Assembly (NCBI GenBank): GCA_001692895.1
Contig: KV748193.1
Location: 2,356,001-2,420,000 of the forward strand
Length of the DNA stretch: 64,000 nucleotides
Source of the DNA: Cenococcum geophilum 1.58
Taxonomy: Eukaryota > Ascomycota > Dothideomycetes > Gloniales > Gloniaceae
Direction: 5' to 3'
Shown: in pieces, positions 35,700 to 48,620 of the stretch
How positions within the stretch are numbered: the stretch's first letter is position 1
Layout: every line of letters starts with the position of its first letter
The notes under the pieces: generated by a model
Told to the model about the DNA's origin: nothing
Database searches by the model: none
What the model saw: the letters and a program-made list of their open reading frames with translations, nothing else
Position numbers and translations under genes: made by a program

Positions 35700-38378
35700 A
35701 GGTTGTTAGAACTATAAACGCTTAAAGCATAGTATACTTACCATATAACGTATTTTCTACTATTTACCTAGCACGTCCCCTATTATTAGGAGGTGCTAAT
35801 AGTGCTTTGTTTATATATTCGTAGCTCTTAGCCTATTTAAATATATCTTTCTAGCTATTAGGATTACTTCTAGTAATATTTCTATCTAATAGTGCCTTCT
35901 ACTATATGGAGTTTATTAAGACACCCAAGTTGCCATAAGTTATTCCCATCTAGGTTTATAGCGGTAGTTATATCGCATCTCTCTAATTCTAGCTAAATAG
36001 TCCATTTGGCCTAGGTGCCTCTGCCTAATTAAATAAATCTTCCTTAAAGTTAGGTACGGGTTATAAAAGGCATTTATAATAGCACCTACTATATAATATA
36101 TCTCTTCCCTTATCCACTAAGTGTGATATATTAAACGATTAAGCTCTATTATCTCTATAGTCTAGTAATAAATCGTATAAACTGTTTTTAGAATTCCCTA
36201 ATAAGAGGTTAGAATTTTCTTAGGCACTTAGTTCTATCTTCCCTTACCTATATTATTTCCGGTGGTGTATTTATATACCTCCTATACATATAGTATTGGA
36301 GCGGCCTATTAGAACGCGCTAATAGGATTTACTACGTTAGGAACTTATAAATATTAGTCCTAGCTCGCATTGCCGGCACTCCGCCCCACTAAAAGCGAGT
36401 TCCCCTTATCTCCTTAAACTCAGCTACTATTATAATATATTAGGACAAACCGTCTTACTTTATAGAGTTAAACTGGCTTCATATCCGCCGCTCTTAGGTA
36501 AACTTCGTTGGTATCTAGGTCGCTTGCCGTCTGGCCACTAGACGGTTTCCGACCCTCTTTTTAAAGCCTCTAAAATCCAGCTAATCGCTCTCTATATAAC
36601 AGTGACAGTAAAATCTAGCTAAGTTAGCATTTATACTAATTTATAGGGATCTTAGCTATACTAATACCTTTTTTAATTAAGCTTTAGGCAAGTGTATAAT
36701 AGTCTTTCAATATATTATAAATTCCCGCGACTCTAAGGGCTTAAATTAATTTATCGTAGTTAGAACCCTTCTTTAAGAAATCTTTTTCCTATCTAGAAGT
36801 ATATAGTTACCACACAAACAATTACCATTTTATCGCTAGATCTTACACTATATTCCCTATCTCTAAAGGAAGAAAGAACAAGGCACTAGGCCCTCCTAAA
36901 GCATCTCCAATTAAGCAGTACTTACCGCTACCAATAAAAAAGGCTTCTATTTGTTAAGTGAGCTTCTTAAGCAAGATCTTAGTGGTCAAGCCAATTCTAT
37001 AGAAGTCTTAAGCTATTAATCCTACCGTATAACCATTTTGGGAGAGCTTTAATAGAACTACTCGAGCAAATCTATAAAAGATCTTATAATATATCTCGTT
37101 TTTTTTAAGAACTAAGCAAATAAAAAGTGTATAATTAAGCGGGAGTTTAAGAAAATCCTTCTACTCATCCGTGTAGGTTTCCTGAATTTAAGGATTCTAG
37201 AAAACAACTACTCCGCCCTAAACTTTGGCAAGAAAGGTCGTAACTTTATAGCTAGGCTTAGACTTACGTATCCATAAAAGATTTAAACGCGAAATACTAG
37301 CTCCTTTGGCGTCAACCTTAAAAGTTATTTCTTTAGCGAAAATTTTAGATTTCGACTTGGCCTAGTAAACCAACTCAAGAACCTTATTAATGCTTTAAAT
37401 TAACTATAAAAGAGCTAAATAGAGAGGTAATGTCTACAGAATTAGTTGACTTACGCTCGGCTCTATAAGCTTTACTAGTTCTTTTTCTACTAGAGCAGCT
37501 CTGAGTTTCGTAGCGATATTAGTTATTTTATAGGTATAAAGATGTCCGACAGCAAGTAGTAGGCAGAACCTCTTACTTTAGGTAAAATAATAGGCTAGCA
37601 CAAATTCGGAGCACTAAAAAACGGGCCCGTTTTTTAATGCCCCGAATTTGTGCTAGTATAAAGCAACCCGCATATCCTCACCTCAGTACCCTATAACTAG
37701 CACCCAAATATTACCCTGAATTTAAATCACTTACACTCAAAACATGGCAGACGGGAGATCCCTAGGATAAATCAATGCAAGCCTTAATTATAACTCCACC
37801 ACCCTAAAAGCCTTAAATCCCTACTAAGGACTAATCGGATTCTTTTCTATCTCGTTAAAGAATTTAAATCTAAGTGTATTAGGTATATGCTTTAAAACTA
37901 CTTTCCTTAAAGGGTAGGAATTAAGCAGCTGGCTTAAGGTCGGGTCCTGGCTCCGTTTTTACTATTCTAACACCTTTAGGAATGCTTCCTTTAAAGAAGT
38001 TAACGGTTCCAGAGGGTATAGTAAGATCTTAATAAACCTTTAAAGGTAAGACAGGGAGATATATATAGAACTTATTACGCCTTATACTAGGCTAAGAATA
38101 TAAGTTCACCCTAATCTACCCGTTTAATTTAGGTCATTTAGCCCTGCCTTATAATCTCTACCACTTTTTACCCCAGTTGCCTTATTACACTAGTCTCCTA
38201 TAATACACACTCTTTCCATTTCATTAGCGCTTATAATCCCCTTATTTTTATACTGCAACTTTCTTATATATTAGGCTGCATATTATACTCAATTCGCCAT
38301 TAACCCTATACATTAGGTATCTCTTCTTACCCTCCTTCTATATATTAGTTCTATCTCCTTAGCACTAGTAGCCTCCAT
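35700..38378 (-). pseudogene. Long degraded reading frame, unidentified large protein
   Basis: From ATG 38378 (MEATSAKEIELIYRRR) a minus-strand frame can be followed in patches to about 35700, with stops almost only at Gln/Trp-compatible sites. Clear patches are NEMERVCIIGD, LPLYLALL, KEITFKVDAKGAS, KDFLKLPLNYTLFICLV, KYCLIGDALGG and GQTASDLDTNEVYLRAADM. At roughly 850 codons it would be a large protein. I recognise no domain. Between 37740 and 38380 a plus-strand frame (MADGRSLG...) is almost equally readable, so the strand there is uncertain. The 62-bp palindrome at 37595-37656 lies within it. Confidence 0.4.
37595..37656. repeat. 62-bp near-perfect palindrome
   Basis: Two 31-bp arms around a cgggcccg centre match at 29 of 31 positions; both mismatches are transitions. 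No loop. It lies inside a degraded reading frame. Confidence 0.93.
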
Positions 38379-40953
38379 TTTCACTGTATTGAATTTATAG
38401 TAAAGGTAAGTATAAATATCATTAGGTTTTCTGCCTTTTTTTCCTCTACCATTTTATTAGTTCCCTATTAAACTCCTTTTTTAAATCATTTATATCTACC
38501 TAAGAATCTCTACAGAAAACCCTAACCCTCGCACTATAAATATAACGGTAAATGAAACTTACTAACTATAAAACTAGGTTTTTCTCAAAGTAATATTAAC
38601 TAACATTTCGTTTAGGTTCCTGGAAGGCAATGCCCAGCTTATCTTAAAAATGATAACGAAGTTTGGATAATCCCCGGAAAAAACTATCCTTAGTGCGGTA
38701 CCCCAGTAAACTAGTTAAAGTATTTAATAAGAACCCTTTTCTGGCAATTTCTATACAAATTAGCTAATAGACGGAGTGATTTAAATATAGGAAAGGGGAT
38801 GCTACGGGTAGGCAGGCACTAGAAGGTAGGGTTTACCACAAGCATCAGGTTACTAGATTTCCGAAAATGCATACAGTAGTAGGGGTGACATTATGTATAT
38901 TCCCAATATATATACAAAAGGCACACATGTTTTACATCTTTCCAGCTTTATTAGCTAGACGTTTTAATCTATATAAGAGTAAAATCACGTCACTAACTAA
39001 AATAATGGCCACTAGGAGTACTATAAAATACAGAAGCGTTTTCCTAGCGGCTCAACCCCCCTTTAATACAGTCTATACGCACATTTAAGCCTAAAAGTCA
39101 TCCTGCCTATTACCCCTAAGACACCACCTTTCCTTCAAATCCCACTACTACGACTTATGCTCCTCTAAAGATCCACAATAGAAAACTAAACAGCTAATTA
39201 AAGCGAGGACGTACAGCTAGCTCGCCGGCCAATTAGATATAGCTTACTTACTACCATAAAGCCCAGAAGCCCCCATTAATTTGCTTTTTAACAATACGCT
39301 AGAGGCGCAAGCTACAACAATATATTCCGCAAGAATTAAAGGCTAGAACGCCTTAATATATAGAGCTAGTTCCGCCCCATTATACTAGGATATACAATTA
39401 CCTTTATCTAGTTACCTTAACGCTCCTTCTATAGCTTTTATTCATTACTGCCCAACTTCACTATTTTTACCGCTTCTCTTAAACCATTCCCTAGTCTGCC
39501 CTATTTCTACTAGCTATTTACAGCCACTCCACCCTTTAATATAGTTTCTGCTCAGTTAACCATTAGCTTACTCGTTAAAGCCATCATTTACTAGCTCTTA
39601 CCAGCCATCGGTTTCTTAAAGCGTTTTATTTAGCTACCTCTTATACAGGTCGCTAGCACTTATAGTTAGAATCAAGATTCTAGGTATAGTGCATTAATTA
39701 CCAATCCTTGTCTAAGAGCGAGTGCTCTACCATCTATTAATATAGACCTAGAAAGTAATCCTAAATCAGCCACTAAGCTTAAAACTCCTCTACGCCCCAG
39801 CACTTATTAACTTAAATATCTACAAGGCCAGCAAAACATACCTTTAAAGCCCAACACCGGCCAATCATCTAATTAAATCCCCAGCCTTATAGACCAGCAA
39901 AAGGCATATCTAAAAGTAGGGGTTTTAGGCCTACAATACCGGCGGCCTATATAACCAGAAGATCTTATATAGCATAAAATTCTCTACATTTACCTAGATA
40001 AGTAGCATATGGGTATACTCGCCTTAAACTTAATTAGGTTCTTTAATAGGTCTAAAAAGGAGTTTTTTAGTCTTCTTTAAATAAGAACTAAAGAGTATAA
40101 AATACGGGATATTATCTATTTACCTATATTCCTTAAATTTATAGATAATCGCCCTAACGCAATTATATTCTAGGTACGTTTAATACCTCCTATATAGCAT
40201 TTATTCTAATTAAATTACAGACTTTAATGCAAGATATTCTTAATAACTTACAAAACTATATAGAGAAGGAAGGGAAAGGGAGAGCTATTTTTTAGAGGCC
40301 GCGTTAACCTAGTATAAAGCCCTAGTAGTAGTTATCTATATCTAGCTTAAAGAGTGTTAAGATTTCGGTATATAATTAAATTTAAATCCTCCGCGTCCTT
40401 AATTAAGCCCACTTACACTATAATATGAATTTACGTCTATACGCCTAAAATCCTTAAAGTTATGGCGCTTATATAGTAAAAGAAAGTTATACCAATGGCG
40501 TTGTCGCCTTCATTAGCTACGCGGTGCTCCATTAAAGGATATATTCCGCTAGTGTCTCTACACCTCTCCCTACCTACCACTCCCTCCCTCCCTCTAAAAA
40601 TTCAACTATAGATAGCCGGCAGCGTCAGACTCACATATATACGTTCCTAGAGGTTAAGTATTAGGTAATACTAAGCGGACACAAAATGCATAACAATAAA
40701 TCAGTATAATACATGCGGCGATAATTCTTAGCCATACCTGCCGTACGGAATCCTTTACCAGATACTATCTAAAGGAAGGGTAAAATAGTAATACTAAAGA
40801 ACCTAATTCCGTTAGTTGGTGCAGTAGCTACAGCTATTATATCTACAACGGTCCAAATAGCTCTTATCTAATTAATATTGTAACTTCTCTACATATCTTT
40901 TAAGGGCGTTCCTTCTTCTACTACCAATTCGCTTTTCTTCGCCCCCCCCTACG
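38379..40953. other. 2.6 kb without a confident gene
   Basis: Contains an uninterrupted 73-codon plus frame at 38867-39088 (MHTVVGVTLCIFPIYIQ...) and a readable plus frame at about 39990-40320 (KEFFSLL*IRTKEYKIRDII), neither recognised. A sequence at about 39680-39760 resembles a tRNA D-arm/A-box on the minus strand but does not fold (see rejected). No terminal repeats seen. Confidence 0.35.
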
Positions 40954-41790
40954 ATGGCTACTTGTTAAATTCGACCGCTTACGCATATAGATGTATTTCG
41001 AGCAACATATGTTATTGTTTTAGCTTTTAAAACCTCCCAATCTTTTAAGATTCGAAGACTATATTCTGAAGCGTTCCCAATAAACATATACAACTTTTAC
41101 GCAGTTAATCTTATTAATGCGTTTCTTAGTCCTACCTCAAGGGTTTATAGTATAGAAAGCCTATACAATAAAAACGAAGCTAAGGTAGTTAAGTCGCTAT
41201 AGGCCAGGCAAGATTCGACGGTATTAATTAGCGAAACTATAATTTCTGGCGTCCTTGTTATAAGTGGCTTAGAACCCCAGCCACTGCTAAAGGGGGACAT
41301 TTATACAGTACTACCATCAATTTAGTATAAGTTTGCAAGCTAATAAAACAAAGGTATTCTTAACGGCCTCCTAGAGGGTATTAGAAATCTACGTTAAGAT
41401 AAAAACCTAGATAATATTAAGTTTTATAAGGAACAAACTCGCGCTAAAGGGGATCAGTATAGTTCTTAGGTTATAGGCTTAGGGGCATAGCTAATTTTAC
41501 GCTAGGTACTCCCAAGATTATAAGATAAAAATCTCTACTCTTACTATACACAAGTCTTATCAGAAGTCTAGTCTAGGCACAATACTTATTAAAATAGCAG
41601 TAGAAAAGCAGGACAAAGAGGGAAAGAAGATATAGGTATTAGCTATGCTAGCAAGCCAACCTATTCTAGGACACTTTAGGTTTAATATTAAGACCAAGTT
41701 AATAGAAGGTCCGATAGAGTATCTATATAATTTTAGTACTTATAAACCACGGCGCCGCACTATAAGCGTATAGCTAGAAAACAAAGATTA
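40954..41790 (+). pseudogene. GNAT-type N-acetyltransferase relic
   Basis: ATG 40954 opens ATC*IRPLTHIDVFRATYVIVLAF, the beta1-alpha1 start typical of fungal GNAT proteins. Near 41550-41680 comes LGTVLIKIAVEKQDKEGKKI, matching the GNAT motif A/B pattern (acetyl-CoA loop then helix, G-x-G/A region degraded). It is followed by a QPILGHFRFN segment equivalent to the S-x-x-x-L-Y-x-x-x-G-F motif. The middle is Gln/Trp-stop riddled and shifts frame at least once, possibly at an intron. GNATs transfer acetyl from acetyl-CoA to amines; the substrate cannot be told. Confidence 0.5.
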
Positions 41791-43217
41791 ATATAGGGCA
41801 CGATAATATAGAAAACTTGCAAGTTACTAGCTAAAATAAAAGATTTATACTCTTCTCTTTTTCTATTTAGTATCACCTAAAATTATAAATAGTATTAAAT
41901 ACTTAATTTAGTAATAGAATAGAGAAGGTAACTAACCCCCACACGCCCTAAGTGCCTTCTTTAGTTATTCGTCACCTAAGGCTTAGGCGACAACTCGTCA
42001 GAAAGCCGCTTAGTTAAGTCATTTAGCGGTAATAATATAGCATTTATATAGCCCGCCTTATTTCTAGGGAATAATATCATTATAAGCTAGCCTACTCCCA
42101 CTTTCATCTTCATTCTTTTCCATTTTCTTAGATATTTAAGATCATGGCTCCCGTTAGCGGATTTACTTACCCTACCCTCGCCCTCATCGCAACTACTTAG
42201 TTTTTATAGCATCCGAACCCTTCTATTATTAAAATAGCGTTCTGTAATACCTTTCTCTACTTACTTATTATTTTCTTCTAGGTAATATACCTCTCTAAAA
42301 TGTTAGTCGTAGATTCTGAGGTCTGGCGCGTCTAGCTTTATTACGCTAGTATCGCTCTTAGTTAGCATTTACAATTATAGCTTTAACAAAATCGCCCTAA
42401 ATACGCATTTTCTATTTAGCTATTAGGTATTTAGTATATAGGCATAATTAGGATAGCAGTGCAAACCACTAAGACGGAAATTGGGGCCGTAAGGTCAACT
42501 TTAATATATAAAGCCCCCCCCCCCTATTTTAGCTATTAGTTTACTAATATATAATATAGTTACATAGGCCTCGCATTGGCCGTTTTCATAATTATACATC
42601 GTTAAGAGTTCTATTTTTGGCATTGGAAAATAGTATAAAGGTAATCCTTCACTTTATAAGCAAATTATTTTTCTAGCTCATGCGGAGCGTTAAGGAGGTT
42701 TTGCAATCCACGAAATAAATTGTCCTTTTAATAACTAGGAAAAATATAACTATTATCGTTAACTTAGCTATTGCACCCAGGAGCCCCGGCTTCTCTCGCT
42801 TCCATAATATAGCAAGGAGAACTAGATTAGCTATAGCAAGCAACTTCTAGCGCTTTAACTCCTCGCAGCAGCCCTAGGGCTATTAGTATAAGAAAGATCC
42901 GACGTATTAGCCAGGGGCTGCTTAAATCGTAACCTTGCATAGTTTTTCTGCATATTCCGTGACGTGGTAGAAGTATTAAGTGGGCTATATTCGGCGCGGC
43001 TGCTAAAACCGGCCGCGTTTAGCTAAATAGTCAATGCGACCCCAGGGAAGGCGGGAGGACCAGTCTTATAAAACTAAACTAGCAGGGGTAATGCTAGTGG
43101 CGTTAGCCAAGACACTTGAATAACTTAAAATTCTCTATTCGCGAAACCCCGCTTCACCACAACATATTAGGACCTAGTAATTTCACTAATACCCATTTCT
43201 AAACGCCACTACGCATA
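41791..43217. other. Intergenic, no gene recognised; 11-C homopolymer
   Basis: AT-rich. A run of 11 C lies at 42514-42524, odd in this base composition. The part at 42780-43060 is less AT-rich and precedes the next reading frame, so it may be its upstream region. Confidence 0.4.
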
Positions 43218-43930
43218 ATGGACATTAGGGCTAATGCTACTGCAAAGCAGGTGCGGGATGTAGTTTAGTATAACTTAGAGCAGTGGCAGCGTTTCTTAGT
43301 AAGTATATAGGCCTAGGCTAAGGCGCCTTTTTTTAATAAGAATTAGCAGAAATTTACAAATAAGGAAGCTAGAAATATTATTATCTTAAGGCGCGGCTAG
43401 AATGATATAAATTTACCTAAAAGGAAAGAAATTTTAAAACACGTAAACAAAAAGCTAAGAAAAGATTAGTTAAATAAAGTAAACTAAAAAGTTATAAGCT
43501 GGCGTATGCCGAAAGCTATTAAAAGTGCTACTAGTTAGTTTAATATAAATATAATAACCAGCACGTTTTCACTAAGTTATGTTTTAGTTCCAGAGAATAA
43601 GGAATCCTAAGAGGAATTAACTAATAAACCTATTTAGAAGCTCCCGTGGGATCCTATATAAAACAATATATAAAAATAAGTGGCGGGTAGTGCGTATAGG
43701 GGTGTAGCTATACGGATTATTAAAGATAGGCGCTTAAATTAAAGCCCAATACAGGTAGTGCCTATCTCGCCTTATAAAATTAGCAGCGTATTGTATCCTA
43801 ATTAACGCAGCTATGCCTTACGCAAATTTGTGCCCTATAATGCTACTACCTATATAAGCAGTACCTAAAAATGCAGGGCATTTACTCTTCTAGTCGCTAA
43901 GTCCCTACTATAAAATTAAGAGTAGAATAT
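43218..43930 (+). pseudogene. Degraded coding region, unidentified
   Basis: ATG 43218 starts MDIRANATAKQVRDVV*YNLEQW*RF-like text. It continues NKEARNIIILRRG*NDINLPKRKEILKHVNKKLRKD and ends near the polar stretch YALRKFVPYNATTYISS. It is basic and helical with RIP-type stops only. The layout (basic helical protein just upstream of a second long frame) recalls a retroelement ORF1, but no knuckle or RRM is visible. Confidence 0.35.
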
Positions 43931-44330
43931 CCTACATAGGCCGACCGTCTTAGCGCAATTCTCTAAGCTTTGAGAACTATAGGAGTAGGCCCTATCATTA
44001 CTTCTATTTAGCCTTATCGCATTTAAACGCTAAGCCGTTCCCTTAGGATATAATAAGGTATTCAGATATAAGTACGGCTAATAATAAACCTTGCATACAA
44101 ACTTCTGCAGTATTTTTAAGTTGTCACTATGTTTCGATTTAGCTGTAGGCGTACACGCTACGCGCTTTAGCTTGCGGAGGATTTAAGTAGCCCTATATAT
44201 AGGAAGCCGCTTAGTGCTAGTAGCTCTGCCGTGCTTCCCTTATATAAATATTTACTTAGTACATTCCATTTCTATTTCCTATAAATACTTTCCTTCTATA
44301 GCCGGCAACGAAAATCCATTAGTAACTTCT

Positions 44331-46260
44331 ATGGCAACTCTAAGCTATTAGGCTGCTGGCTTTATAAGTAACTAAAGGCGAATTATACACACTAGAGACT
44401 TATTATTAGATAAGGCTGATAAGAATACTACTAACTCTTATGTTAATAATATAACGAGCGACATCCAGCCCTATTCTTATCCTCCCTCTTTAGTGGATAT
44501 TAATAAGGAACTAATACCTATTAGGCTTAACTCTTCCTATAGTATTAGGGAGATGACAATTACTACTAACTCTAGTGTTGACAATATGACGACGAGCATT
44601 CGGCCCTATTTTTCTTACCCTCCGGTAGGTATTAACGAGAGGCCGATACTTCCTAAGCTTAACTCTTATAGCGGTGTTAGAGCGACGGTAACTCCTTTTA
44701 GTGTTAGCACGCCGAGCCAGCCATTTCCCTTTTCTGCGAATCCTAATAAGGACCCGACTTACCCTAGTGATATTAATACCTCCTCTATATACTCTAGAGT
44801 GGAGGATGGGCTTACTTAAGGCCACTTTAAGGAGGAACCAAGCGTACCCTCAACCCCTACGCAATTATCATCTCTTAAATCCCTAACGGATAAGGATAAT
44901 AAGACTAAGACATTACCTTACCTCACTCTGGTGGCACCGGTCAGGGACTACGTCCTTTAGCTAACCGTTTTTGGTTCAGCCGTAGGAGCACTAGTTAGGG
45001 ATAATATTCTTTAGCTAACTACTTTTAGTTTGGCCGGGGCATCTAGGCATCTAGAAGTTTATATAAGTAACTAGTTTACGTTCTTATAGAAGAAAACTAA
45101 CCGCTATAAGGATTTTATTAACAAGTTTCTTACAACGGTAGACTTTTATCTTAATAATTGTTAAACGTTTAGGCTTAAAGCGGTATTAGGATATAGACGT
45201 CGCAGTATAAAGATCGTCTGCCAGTCATTAGACAATCCTGAACTCCCAAAGTATATTAGTATAATCCGTGGCCCTACTAATAACTAGATACCGACGGGAA
45301 TTTCCAAAAATAAAGATAGGCTAGTATTTACGCTTAACGGAGTAGTGAATAGATCTTATAATAATTCTCTAAAGCGCTAGCATTCTTCTGTATTTGTGGT
45401 GCAGACTAAAATAAATAAGGGCCAAGAGGAGATAAGGATAGTTTAGCATTTATTGCTAAATATGGTTATTACGCATGCGTTAAATAAGGCCGAAAGAAAT
45501 AGGTGGTCACTAGGATGCAGTTTCGCGTTTATTGGTTATAAAGGGGGTAAGCGGTGTAAAGAAATCCTTAAAGCTATTAAGAATCATATGCTTATAGATA
45601 GGATATTCGTACTAATCTAGCTATATAGTGCATATTCGTTTTTCTATAAAAATGCGCCATAAATAGAGCTTAAGCTAGAAATAAAACTTTAAGTAGAAAA
45701 GAACAGCACTACTATTACCGCCGATTCTTCCGCCTAGTAGGCCGCTCCCTTTCCTTCTACATAACAGGCTGAGCCTTTAATTTTAAACAGTAATGCCCCT
45801 GTAGTGATCCAAGACTTCTTTTTAAAAAGCTGTCTTTAATCTGTTCCCGTAAAAGATTTTATTTCTTTTTTAAATTAGTAAGCAGCGCGTCTTCCTCTTC
45901 TATAAATTTCACTCTGGACTTTAGCTTTTAGGGCTTTAATTCTAGGGGTTTTGGCTCTTAAGGTTGCTTAACTAGGTTAAGGTATATCTACTATATATAA
46001 CCCGTCTTCTTAGCGCTTATAACTAGCTCGGATTAATAATTCTTCCGAATTATTTAAGGCAGCTCCTGGTATTGCTTTATTAGAGTCAGAGCCAGAGGTA
46101 AGATTTAACAGCGGTTTCTAATTAAGGTGCATTCTTAGATGGCCTAGGCAAGGCATAGAGATTAGGTAATCTCTCTAACAGCCGCGTTTAAGATAAATAG
46201 CTGGATTATAATATAAGAAATTTTTGTTTTAAATAACTAAGGCACGTTTTAGCATTCTGC
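44331..46260 (+). pseudogene. Long degraded reading frame, unidentified
   Basis: ATG 44331 (MATLSY*AAGFISN) leads a frame that stays readable for well over 1.4 kb, including a stop-free stretch at 44493-44819 (Ser/Thr/Pro-rich). Later segments are RYKDFINKFLTTVDFYLNN, LRLKAVLGYRRRSIKIV-like text, DNPELPKYISIIRGP, SSVFVVQTKINKGQEEIRIV and KRCKEILKAIKNHMLIDRIF. The reverse strand is also open over 44511-44825, but only there. No family recognised. The Ser/Thr/Pro N-terminus with a basic folded C-terminus could suit many proteins. Confidence 0.4.
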
Positions 46261-46299
46261 TAGATTACTAGGCCAACAGCATTTAATGCGAATCCTTCT

Positions 46300-48620
46300 G
46301 TCACGATTCTGCTTAAGGAGTAACTAAGCTCCTCCACTTCTAGCCCGTCTAGCCACTGTCCCTAACCGCTCCACCACGCCTTCCAGAAATTCCCCAGCCC
46401 CCTATATTATGATATTATCTACCCATATCAGCCACTGTAGAACTTTGTCTAATATAGGCGTATAACAAGTCTTAATCGGTGCCATATAAAATTCGCGGAT
46501 ATTCCCTTCTATAATAGCATAATGAGCTTAGAGCTCGTAAAAGGGCCCTTAGGTGTAAATAGAGAAAACTAAAGGGATTTTTGCTAGTAAGTAAGGTCTT
46601 TATAATAGGGCGTCTTTAAAAAGAGAGGCTTATTGGACCAGATAATTGAGATTGTGTTAAATTTTAAGTATATATGCCCCTAAGGCTGCGGCTTAATTCT
46701 CTATATTAAAGATATGCTTGCTAGTTGTATATAATTTGCCCTCTATAACTAAAAATAGGAAGCGAATTTAGAGCGCTCTTTAAGTTGGTTTACTATAAAG
46801 TATAGGTTCTCTTTATTTCCTACTATCTCGACGTATAGTCTTCTACTAGAGATCTTTTAAAAAATACTTCGCTTAGATACGGTTAAGACCCTATATACAA
46901 TATAATTCTTATACTAATATATCCTAGGAGATTCCGATAGTAATATCTAGATAAGGTGTCTTAATAGGAGAGTTATTTATTTCTGTTTGGGACCGGGTAG
47001 GCAGTAGAGGTAATAGTATAGCTTCGTTTACTGCTAGTGCCTTATAATAATCAGCATTTAGCCTAGCTCTAGCAACCACTATCCTTAATTTAAAAGGTTA
47101 TAGAAAGCTACTATAAGAGACTTACTTCGTCTGTAATACCTAGTTTACCTATAATAATAGATTCGGAGGATTATTATGGGGAAAGGTACTTAGTGGCTGC
47201 CTATACTTGTTTTCTTAGGATAACCTAAAAGACAGTTTTATTAGGGACTTCCTTAGTTGCTTCCCCCGGGAGCGTATTATTGTTAAGCTTATTACCAGCC
47301 TTATCTAGGAAACTAAAGTCCTAGAAGGAACGGGTATAAGGCTTAAGAACTAGTTACCAGTCTAAAGATCAGATATATGTTACGAGTTAGCATTCCAGTT
47401 AAAGGTATAGTAGTTTTGCTAAGAATTACGGAGAAATTGAATACTATACCTGTATTTCTTAAGTATATAAACTTATCCCCAGGAAATATATAGGAAAGTG
47501 TCTTATAGAGAACTTCCACGCAGTTATCTTCCCCGGCTGCCCCACGTAGAATCGTTAAGAAGTTGCGACAGAAATTGTTAGTAAGCTTTTTTAGCTCTTT
47601 CTTCCTCACTAGAGAGATTTCACTCTAAATAACAGCCTTAATACATTTTTAAACTTCTTTTGGCGGTAATTTAGCTTCGATATATATCCTTACGCTCTTT
47701 AAATCAATGAAGCGATAATTAGTAGCGGTGTAAGATGTTTTCTAAAACCTTTATATTAATGTCTCTAGATTAAACTCGGCGGTAGTGCTCCTTCTTAAAT
47801 GGCGCGACTAACTTCGTAACAGCCTCCTACCGGATATCTATAGCGGCCTTCTACTGCCTATTCCCCTTAAATAAGCAACTGATCTAGCGTTTATCTTCTC
47901 TTACGCCGACCGAGTAGATAGTTCGTCGAACTTTTCTAAGTTAGATTAGGTTAGGCTGTACCTAGCAGCCACTTCTTTACCAAGTATATACTTCGAGGGG
48001 GGGTGTATAGAGGATTATTGTGATCGCTTTTAAAGGTGTTCCGCTGGAAGTAAATCTTTAGGCTTGCGCAATTACTTCCGTCTATATAGCTAGACTGGGG
48101 TAAGTTTTGTAGTATAGTAAGAGGGATTTTAACGGAATAGCAGTGGTATACTTTACTTTGGGTTTTGCTAGTTACAGGGCTCGCTAGACTATAATTATAT
48201 GATTCCTTAAGAGTTGCTGTGCTTCTTAAGCGTGCGCTTCTGTAAAGAGGCGTTTACGTTCCTCCTTTCTTAATACCTTAAGGACTTTTCCCTATAGATT
48301 ATTAGCGTAGTAGATTGTGATAGAAAGGATATAATCTCACTCTTTACCGCCAGTTTTTGCCGCCTATACTTCTTGGTTATCTATTAGCAATTGCAGGCCA
48401 TATTAAATGGCAGAGAGAGGGGTAGAAGATAGGCTTATATTGTCGCTAATGTTTGAAATTAAGGGTTAGGGTCTATTTAGGAAGGTGCGTTTTCTTTAAT
48501 AGTCTTGGCATTTGGTAACTAATCTCCGTGGGGCAGAGTATCAGCACTGGCATAACGTAGCTATAGCTATGACTTAGAAACCACCGTTACGGTAAGCGCG
48601 TAAGAGGGCGGATAATTGTG
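46300..48620 (-). pseudogene. Possible retroelement (reverse-transcriptase-like) relic
   Basis: Minus-strand frames with Gln/Trp-type stops. A Cys-rich start near 48590-48500 (CQCW...C) could be a zinc knuckle. At 46414-46425 the motif WVDN stands where RTs have WVDD/YVDD, after a YMAPIKTCYTPILDKVLQWLI-like segment and before a GAGEFLEGVVERLG helix; this is the local pattern of some Ty3-like RTs. A stop-free stretch at 47343-47609 (MRKKELKKLTNNFCRNFL...) is part of the same strand. No integrase, RNase H or LTR was identified, so this call is weak. Confidence 0.3.

Noticed and set aside
37743..38378. Plus-strand gene starting MADGRSLG
   Set aside because: Almost as readable as the minus frame, but it lacks extension beyond the area and has a more hydrophobic, less protein-like tail. 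Kept only as an uncertainty note.
39680..39760. tRNA-like sequence on the minus strand (GGTAGAGC A-box-like, then CTCGCTCTTAGAC)
   Set aside because: The anticodon stem does not pair, the acceptor ends do not match and no good B-box (GGTTCGA) is present. At most a tRNA-derived scrap.
44511..44825. 104-codon open frame on the minus strand
   Set aside because: The plus-strand frame extends far beyond on both sides with RIP-type stops; the minus frame does not.
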